A DNA stretch of 64,000 bases, from positions 124,001 to 188,000 of the forward strand of contig JAMPFT010000002.1 of the NCBI GenBank assembly GCA_023664305.1. The letters run 5' to 3'. The stretch comes from a bacterium. Its GTDB lineage: Bacteria; Bacillota; Clostridia; Lachnospirales; Lachnospiraceae. Position 1 is the first letter of the stretch. Every line of letters begins with the position of its first letter. Below are positions 58,740-64,000 of the stretch, piece by piece. The notes beneath the pieces were generated by a model. It saw nothing but the letters and a program-made list of their open reading frames with translations, was not told the origin of the DNA and did no database searches. Both the position numbers and the translations under genes were made by a program.

Positions 58740-59183
58740 ATGACAGAGGTTAAATTTTATGAGAGTATAGAGGATGAACGGCTCAGGTTTGCCGTGATTA
58801 TATCCAAAACACAAAATAAATACGTCTTCTGCAAACATAAGGATAGGGATACATGGGAAATCCCCGGAGGACACAGGGAACAGTTTCCGGATGGAAACTG
58901 GGAAAATATTGTGGATACAGCAAAGCGGGAACTATATGAGGAAACCGGTGCCCTGGAATTTGAAATAAAACCTGTTTGCGTATATTCTGTTACAAAACCG
59001 GATAATTTTGACGGCGAGGAATCGTTTGGTATGTTGTTTTTTGCCGATATCCAATGCTTTGAAACGGAATTACATAATGAAATTGAGAAAATCGCAATAA
59101 TGGATGAATTTCCAAAAAAGTGGACATATCCCGATATCCAGCCGCATTTGATAGACGAGGCGGCAAGGCGGGGCTATTTATAG
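58740..59183 (+). CDS. Nudix hydrolase
   Basis: 147 residues from the ATG at 58740; AGGAGG lies 11 nt upstream. The Nudix box spans about residues 43-70 (GGHREQFPDG, then AKRELYEETGAL) and has a slightly lengthened loop between GH and REL. The catalytic REL.EE is intact, and Phe/Trp-rich flanks (DTWEIPGG) fit MutT-like 8-oxo-dGTP or related diphosphatases. Upstream in-frame ATGs encode a poorly conserved start. AT-rich, in the same acquired segment as the methyltransferase. Confidence 0.88.
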   Translation: MTEVKFYESIEDERLRFAVIISKTQNKYVFCKHKDRDTWEIPGGHREQFPDGNWENIVDTAKRELYEETGALEFEIKPVCVYSVTKPDNFDGEESFGMLFFADIQCFETELHNEIEKIAIMDEFPKKWTYPDIQPHLIDEAARRGYL

Positions 59184-59258
59184 ACTGAAAGGAATTTTCT
59201 TATGCGAAAACGAAGTGTTGACGGAAATATTTTGAAGTAAAAAATCAAAATTGGGGGA

Positions 59259-59287
59259 TTGACAGGGCGGGAAAAATAGCTTATTCT
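59259..59287 (+). promoter_or_regulatory. Consensus promoter without an adjacent gene
   Basis: TTGACA, 17-nt spacer, TATTCT on the plus strand. About 60 bp downstream a GCGGGCTGCTCG-rich region ends in GTTTCTTTTTTT, so a short RNA of about 70 nt is possible. No open frame follows. Confidence 0.4.
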
Positions 59288-59326
59288 TGGTGATAAGAAA
59301 GAAATGGGTTTTACCGTACAGTGTTT

Positions 59327-59510
59327 TCACTCAAGCGGGCTGCTCGTTTCTTTTTTTACTGCCAAAATATCATACAGATATTTTTTCCCATTGTCCGCAT
59401 GGCGGACTAACATACTTGCTGAATAAATGTTATGCCTTGCTATTTTGCCCGTCTTATCATCACATACAGGCAAGGCAAACCTGATGTCGTATCTGTACCA
59501 GCCGTACAGC
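59327..59510 (-). pseudogene. 3' fragment of a mobile-element gene
   Basis: About 60 residues (YGWYRYDIRFALPVCDDKTG, then HNIYSASMLVRH and YLYDILAVKKETSSPLE) look like the C-terminal end of a large conjugative-element protein (LPD/PBECR-type tails, for example ARM...YLYD...KKE). The rest of the gene is missing; the frame upstream overlaps the mrr gene and is unrelated. I read it as the last piece of a deleted integrative element. Confidence 0.5.
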
Positions 59511-59618
59511 GCATCCGTCTTATGTTTTTGTTTCCGGTTTGCTTCGTGTTTTGGGTTGGCGGCGTAGAGTTTGCTGTTCCAGTTTGTATCCTCTGGCTTC
59601 GTATTCCTTTCGGACAAC

Positions 59619-60536
59619 TTACTCGTCCTGATACTCTGCCAATGCGTCTGTATCGATTGCCTTAATTTCAAAGGTCCTACGGGTAGATACGCAGAAATTA
59701 TATTCAATCATCAGGTTAGCAAGTCGTTCACCATCAATAAGAATAATGTGGTGTGTATTTGCGTAATCTTTAGCTTTCTGTGAAAACTTTGCAGTCGTGA
59801 CAAAAAGACCATCACCATGTTTTCCTGCAATCGCACCGACAAAACTTTGAATCTCCGGCTGACCAACAATCCGATCTGGCGCCCACTCCTTTGCCTGCAT
59901 ATAAATCAGGGAGAATCCGAGTTTATCTTCCATGATTACCCCATCGATACCATCATCCCCAGAAGCGACCGTTGCGTGACTACCATATGCCACGGTGCCA
60001 TATCCCATCTTGGACAGAAGATCAACGACAAGTTTTTCAAAGGTATACGGCGTGATTTTCAATATTTCACTCAGCAAATCAGAGGCGAGACTGGCATTGA
60101 TCTGCTTATATGCATCTTCGAGTTGATCGTCAGGAGTCAGGTCTGTTGGCTTAGGCGTGACCGCTACTGGATTATCGCTATCTGTCGTTCCACCCATTGA
60201 CGTAAAGTCTACGAAAGAAGGGAACTGCTCCAGATATTTGGAATCTATTTTATCTGGATTTTCAGCAACGACCTTCTTTCCGGCATCGGTGATAACGATA
60301 GACGCACGAGCAGGACTTTCAAGGAGTCCAGCTTTCTTCAAATAGGTTTTTGCCCATGCAACTCTGTTTCTAAATACCGTCTGTCGTCCACTGGGGAGCA
60401 GCTCCATAAGGTCATCAGAAGATAAATTCAACTGTTGCGCTAACACAGCAGTGAGATCTTTGATTTTATACACCTCACCGTCCTTTACTGCTACCAATAA
60501 GGGTTTCATCAATTCATCATACTTTGGCACTGCCAT
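59619..60536 (-). CDS. mrr: Mrr-like restriction endonuclease (type IV)
   Basis: 305 residues. N-terminal winged-helix Mrr_N domain (about 1-95, AVPKYDELMKPLLVAVKDGE). Catalytic Mrr domain (about 155-290) of the PD-(D/E)xK fold, with Asp198 in GDDGIDGVI and Gln214/Lys216 in YMQAKEW. It cleaves modified (methylated) DNA, defending against foreign DNA of altered modification. GGAGGG lies ahead of the ATG. The gene stands between a mobile-element fragment and an IS66 fossil, so it was probably acquired by transfer. Confidence 0.93.
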   Translation of the reverse strand: MAVPKYDELMKPLLVAVKDGEVYKIKDLTAVLAQQLNLSSDDLMELLPSGRQTVFRNRVAWAKTYLKKAGLLESPARASIVITDAGKKVVAENPDKIDSKYLEQFPSFVDFTSMGGTTDSDNPVAVTPKPTDLTPDDQLEDAYKQINASLASDLLSEILKITPYTFEKLVVDLLSKMGYGTVAYGSHATVASGDDGIDGVIMEDKLGFSLIYMQAKEWAPDRIVGQPEIQSFVGAIAGKHGDGLFVTTAKFSQKAKDYANTHHIILIDGERLANLMIEYNFCVSTRRTFEIKAIDTDALAEYQDE

Positions 60537-60662
60537 AGTTAACCCTCCTCATGTTCTTATATTTACTATATCACAAAGACCAACGGATTTCCAGAGCAAC
60601 CCCGCTATTTCTTCAAGAAGTTTTGTAGCGCTTTTTCATGTCATTCTTTATGTAAGGTTCTC

Positions 60663-61135
60663 TCTGATGTCACATACGGAGGAAATGTAAAGGCACTGGC
60701 AGCCATGCTTTATGCGGAGGGCGTCATGTCCAATGACAGGATCGCGGCTTTCTTAAATGCGGCATGAGGGGATGCACTGGAGCTTTCGGAAGGAAGCATC
60801 TACCACTTCTGTAAAAAATGTCCCAAAATTCGGCGGAAAGCATTGCACATCTGGAGGAAAACTTGACAAACCAGACAATCGTTGCAACAGATGCCATTAC
60901 CGTGACGGTAAACGGGGAGCAGAATTATATACGGAACTTCAGCACAGGGGAAACCGTTGTATATCACGCAATGGACAGCAAGTCCATGGAAGCCTTAAAA
61001 AAGATCGGATTTCTTGCCGGATACACCGGCACTCTTGTGCATGACCATGAGATCGCTTTATACCATTTCGGCACAGACCATGCGGAATGCAATGTCCATA
61101 TCATATTGTATTTTCTGTTGAAATCGGATAAATGA
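60663..61135 (+). pseudogene. IS66 family transposase remnant
   Basis: Decayed C-terminal transposase sequence. Frame 1 reads YGGNVKALAAMLYAEGVMSN and IAAFLNAA followed by an in-frame TGA and SEGSIYHFCKK. After a frameshift at an A-run (about 60810) it reads SAESIAHLEENLTNQTIVATDA, TVNGEQNYIRNFSTGE, LVHDHEIALYHFGTDHAECN. This is the typical IS66 DDE core with TDA and HDHE segments. At least one stop and one frameshift make it inactive; no terminal inverted repeats are visible. Confidence 0.85.
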
Positions 61136-61427
61136 GTTAAATTATGGTTGTACTGTTTGAGCTTAGCGTTCCCGGATTTCCAATATTAAAGCACAGAAAA
61201 ATATTGAATTTATAGCATTTTCATAAAATCCCAAAGTAGTACAGGACACGGTTTTTATGGATTATCGTGCGATATTGCCGGAGCGCCGGATTTTGAGACA
61301 AAGCAGATACAAATCAAATACAAGTCGGATACAAAATCCTGTTATGACATAAATGCAGCCAGATTCGTGCAGAAAAAGGCGCGACAAGGTTTTCGTGCTG
61401 CAATCAGTTTGCAAGGAGGAGAAAAGT

Positions 61428-61487
61428 TTGGAAGTAAACTTCCAAATATTAAATGAATGCCCGCTAAAGCGGGCGGGAGGTATAAGC
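61428..61487 (+). promoter_or_regulatory. Translated leader upstream of the lipoprotein gene
   Basis: A TTG at 61428 has a perfect AAGGAGG 8 nt upstream and lies in the inverted repeat TTTGGAAGTAAACTTCCAAA. It reads EVNFQILNECPLKRAGGIS in frame with the lipoprotein ATG at 61488. A second hairpin (GCCCGCTAAAGCGGGC) stands before the SD GGGAGG of the main ATG. The same motif precedes the LytTR regulator at 29.1 kb. Confidence 0.7.
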
Positions 61488-62810
61488 ATGTATAAAAAAA
61501 CAGGATTATGGAAAAAGGTACCGCTCCTGCTATTGCTGTTTTTGTTGACGGCCTGTTCACAGCGGGAAAGCAGGGAAGGATCGGATGAAGCCTTCTCAGA
61601 CACGACAGAGCTTGGCTTCGGTACGCAGGAAGCAGAAAACAGCCCGGATACCCCGGAAGCGGGAAGCCGCTCTGAGGCTCCGGGGGAGGGAAACAATACC
61701 GACAGGCAGGATGCCGCGCGGCAGGCGGCGGATGCTTCCAACCGGGACATTCTTGCCGCCTGCGCGGGGACAACGGTGACGCGGACGATAGAGACCTCCG
61801 CCGGAGGGGTCCTATCCGTTGAGGCGCAGGTGGATGTGGAAGGGGTCAGCCGTGTGAGCTGCTATCGGTATCTGCCGATGCAGTTTACGGAGGATGGTCG
61901 GAAAGCGTTATTGAAGAAATGGTTTCCGGCGGAGAACTGGGATGTAAACGAAGCGGCAGTGTATAACGCAGAGGAAGAAAGGTGGGAATTTACCACTCCC
62001 CGCGGGAGAAGCTGTGTCTATCAGGTCATCGGCTCCGAAAATCCGGAGGAGCAGATCCTGAACGTGGAAGTGATATCGGAACAGCCGGATTATACGGGGG
62101 AAAGCATTCTGTTCCCCGTGCGGCTTACCTCTGAATTTACTGAAATCGTAGAAGAAATTTTGCTGACAGAGGATGCGACGGGCCGCTCGCCGGATGAAAT
62201 ACGGCAAATAGGGTTGATCATCCTTCAAACTTGTTACCATGCCGCCAGCGGCGGAACAAATGATGATATGGACGAGGATGTGTATTCGTGCAATTATATG
62301 CATGTTTGCGAGGAAAGCGGAGGCAATAAGTATGCAAAGACCGTATTTAAACAAACGGTAGACGGGATGCCCGTAACGGTCTGGCATAATTTTACAACGG
62401 TAACGACTAAAGACGATTTCTGGCCGGTAAAAGCATGGGGCAGCCTGTTTTCGACGGAAGAAATCGGATTGGATCAGCCGATCCTGACGCCGGAGGAAGC
62501 CGCCGCAGCCGTGCAGGAACAGATCGACTCCGTTCAGACCCAGGCAACGCAGACCCAGGCAACGCAGACCCAGGCAACGCAGACCCAGGCAACGCAAATA
62601 CAGGAAACGCAGATGCGGATCACAAAAATCACTCTGGAATATCTGTCTGTCATCTCTTCGGAAGGGACGCCGGAGATCGTGCCGGTCTGGAGATTCTGGC
62701 CCGGAGGCGACGAGGAGGAGAGAAGCAGGATGTGTGAACAGATTTTAGCGGTAAATGCGGTCAGCGGCGAACTGATTTGGGAAAACCGGGGAGGCTTCAT
62801 GTCCTTTTGA
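61488..62810 (+). CDS. Lipoprotein with Thr/Gln repeat, hypothetical
   Basis: 440 residues from the ATG at 61488 (GGGAGG upstream). Lipoprotein signal peptide KKVPLLLLLFLLTAC with Cys23, then a Glu/Asp/Ser-rich linker and an extracytoplasmic domain (about 95-330) with VLSVEAQVDVEGVSRVSCYR, RLTSEFTEIVEEILLTEDAT and TVWHNFTTVTTKDDFW. Residues about 350-375 are a TQATQ repeat encoded by a 15-bp DNA repeat. Not recognised. It may also be translated from the in-frame leader TTG at 61428, which would add 20 residues ahead of the signal. Another lipoprotein gene follows. Confidence 0.75.
   Translation: MYKKTGLWKKVPLLLLLFLLTACSQRESREGSDEAFSDTTELGFGTQEAENSPDTPEAGSRSEAPGEGNNTDRQDAARQAADASNRDILAACAGTTVTRTIETSAGGVLSVEAQVDVEGVSRVSCYRYLPMQFTEDGRKALLKKWFPAENWDVNEAAVYNAEEERWEFTTPRGRSCVYQVIGSENPEEQILNVEVISEQPDYTGESILFPVRLTSEFTEIVEEILLTEDATGRSPDEIRQIGLIILQTCYHAASGGTNDDMDEDVYSCNYMHVCEESGGNKYAKTVFKQTVDGMPVTVWHNFTTVTTKDDFWPVKAWGSLFSTEEIGLDQPILTPEEAAAAVQEQIDSVQTQATQTQATQTQATQTQATQIQETQMRITKITLEYLSVISSEGTPEIVPVWRFWPGGDEEERSRMCEQILAVNAVSGELIWENRGGFMSF
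62535..62609 (+). repeat. 15-bp in-frame repeat (TQATQ)
   Basis: Four perfect units of CAGACCCAGGCAACG (62535, 62550, 62565, 62580) and a degenerate fifth inside the lipoprotein gene. Copy number changes would keep the frame. Confidence 0.9.
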
Positions 62811-62949
62811 GAGACCGGGCGCGGCGTTTTGCGAATGACGCGGGGCTCACATACCATAGCGTCCGAAGGACGCATTGTGGTCTGCAGCGCTGCAAGACCG
62901 GCGGTTCGTTGCTTGCAGTGAGGTGGTTGACGGGTACGCGTGCCACTAT

Positions 62950-62988
62950 TGAAAATTATGACCGCTGATGCGGGCAGAGGGTATAACG
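62950..62988 (+). promoter_or_regulatory. Truncated leader element before the second lipoprotein
   Basis: ATTGAAAATTATGACCGCTG, then GATGCGGGCAGAGGGTATAA immediately before the ATG, aligns with ATTAAATGAATGCCCGCTAA and GGGAGGTATAAGCATG of the 61.4-kb leader. The 5' hairpin is missing. Confidence 0.5.
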
Positions 62989-64000
62989 ATGCGAAAGAGA
63001 AGATATCAAATCATCTTGTTTTTATGGATTGGACTTTTTTTGACGGCCGGATGCGGGAAAGCGGACGGTGCGAATACAGACGGCGGGCAGCAGGGTGTGC
63101 AGAGCGGCTTCGATCATACCAATGCGGGACAGGAAGCGGCGGAAAACGGCGGGAATCGCAATGCCGTTTCCTGGCAGGCAAGGTATTATCAGATGGCGGA
63201 TCGGTATGACTTTGTGCTGTCGGCAGACCGGTTATACGGTTGCGTGATTCGGGATCGTCAGGTTGTAATCGATGTCTATAATGTTAGGGACATTAATGAC
63301 GGGAAGGATGTCAGTGACGGAAAGGATGTCAACGCAGAAAAAGATCACAATGATAACGGGGCTATCAATGATCAGCAAGAGCTCTATGTAGAACAGACCC
63401 TGACGGTTCCAGGCGTCTCCTCTGTCCTGGGAATGGCAGCGGATCAGGAGGGCAATGCCTATTTTATGGGACGAAAAGAAGACCGCAAAGAGGAAAGCGC
63501 CGGCCTTTGGAGGATCGATGCGGAGGGGCAGCTTTCGGATTATGCGGAGCTAAAATTGGAGGACACAGAGGCGGCCGAGGATTTCTCCCTGAAGGGGATC
63601 TGTACAGACTCGGACGGAACCCTTTTTATCTGGTGCAAAATGTTAGTCGAAGAGGAAGAAAGCGGGGCGTGGCACTGGGAAGACCGCGTCTATGTGAAGG
63701 ACGCACAGTGGAACACGCTTTTTTGCGAAAAAATTGCGGATATGGGTGGAACGGAGGTATTGAGCTTTCAGCTCGGGACAGACGGCAGTCCTTTTTTCAT
63801 CGTAAGGGATCTCGACGGAGGATACTTACAGGAAATCGATGTGGCGCAGAAAGGGCTCAAAGACGCCGTGAGGCTGGAAAAGGCGGGGGAGGTTTTTGAC
63901 GCCGGGTACGGAAACGGCATGGAACAGACTGCCCCTTCAGAGGACGGCTTTCTGTATTGCCGGGATAACGGGCTTTTCCTGTTCCGCATAAACGAGCAGA
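62989..64000 (+). CDS. Lipoprotein, 3'-partial
   Basis: The frame runs open to the window end (337 codons seen). Signal peptide RKRRYQIILFLWIGLFLTAG with lipobox LTAGC (Cys22). After a Gly/Asn-rich linker the domain looks like a beta-propeller or beta-rich sensor: YDFVLSADRLYGCVIRDRQ, GMAADQEGNAYFMGRKED, GICTDSDGTLFIWCKM, LGTDGSPFFIVRDLDGG. The repeated D.dG.lyf.. motif every 45-60 residues suggests propeller blades. A low-complexity DVSDGKDVNAEKD stretch lies near residue 115. GAGGG precedes the ATG. Confidence 0.75.
   Translation, partial: MRKRRYQIILFLWIGLFLTAGCGKADGANTDGGQQGVQSGFDHTNAGQEAAENGGNRNAVSWQARYYQMADRYDFVLSADRLYGCVIRDRQVVIDVYNVRDINDGKDVSDGKDVNAEKDHNDNGAINDQQELYVEQTLTVPGVSSVLGMAADQEGNAYFMGRKEDRKEESAGLWRIDAEGQLSDYAELKLEDTEAAEDFSLKGICTDSDGTLFIWCKMLVEEEESGAWHWEDRVYVKDAQWNTLFCEKIADMGGTEVLSFQLGTDGSPFFIVRDLDGGYLQEIDVAQKGLKDAVRLEKAGEVFDAGYGNGMEQTAPSEDGFLYCRDNGLFLFRINEQ

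Noticed and set aside
1-64000. tRNA or rRNA genes
   Set aside because: No stretch with the TpsiC-arm consensus GGTTCRAATCC or with rRNA cores was seen by eye; a covariance search could still find one.

Overview
The window looks like a chromosomal segment of a Gram-positive, low-to-mid GC Clostridia member, most likely Lachnospiraceae. The evidence is: class III fructose-1,6-bisphosphatase, an ECF-type riboflavin importer under an FMN riboswitch, strong AGGAGG ribosome binding sites, sigma-A promoters (TTGACA-17-TATAAT type), lipoproteins with Gram-positive lipoboxes, and several plant-polysaccharide enzymes (GH43-like, GH78 rhamnosidase, CE8 pectinesterase). No tRNA, rRNA or CRISPR array was seen.

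Left part (1-13 kb): the end of a sugar isomerase gene, then a minus-strand four-gene operon (XRE regulator, second HTH protein, ImmA/IrrE metalloprotease, PIN-like protein) that ends in front of a decayed fragment of the same isomerase type. Next come a HerA-like ATPase, a GH43-like/GH78 glycoside hydrolase pair, a DegV protein, an anchored hypothetical protein, and a polytopic membrane protein gene broken by one extra G in a G9 tract.

Middle part (13-32 kb): a P-loop kinase and MATE exporter behind a leader terminator, a two-component system next to an ABC transporter of lantibiotic/bacitracin-immunity type, a large CAP-domain surface protein, a carbohydrate ABC importer with HAD hydrolase and LacI repressor (operator visible), an orphan LytTR regulator behind an unusual translated leader, a nitroreductase, and two small FlgL/FliD-like or unknown proteins.

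Right part (32-64 kb): zinc-ribbon membrane proteins, a PBECR4-type nuclease behind a probable small RNA, pectinesterase, methyltransferases, nucleoside phosphorylase, an APH-like protein, SecA, a second GT-C-like membrane protein with an in-frame G8 tract, RF2, DUF975/SprA-like/DUF4190-like proteins, Tex, Fbp, a heterodimeric ABC exporter, and the FMN riboswitch with ribU. The last 6 kb are accessory: Nudix, Mrr type IV restriction enzyme, an IS66 transposase fossil, a mobile-element gene fragment, and two lipoproteins.

Four signals stand out from ordinary annotation. (1) A translated leader motif (EVNFQILN...PLKRAGG) precedes three otherwise unrelated genes. (2) A dispersed family of roughly 100-137 bp palindromic elements has arms and inner stems that differ between copies yet stay complementary. 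(3) A near-perfect promoter plus terminator defines a probable structured RNA directly upstream of a nuclease-like toxin gene. (4) Poly-G tracts occur in two membrane-protein genes, one of them out of frame.
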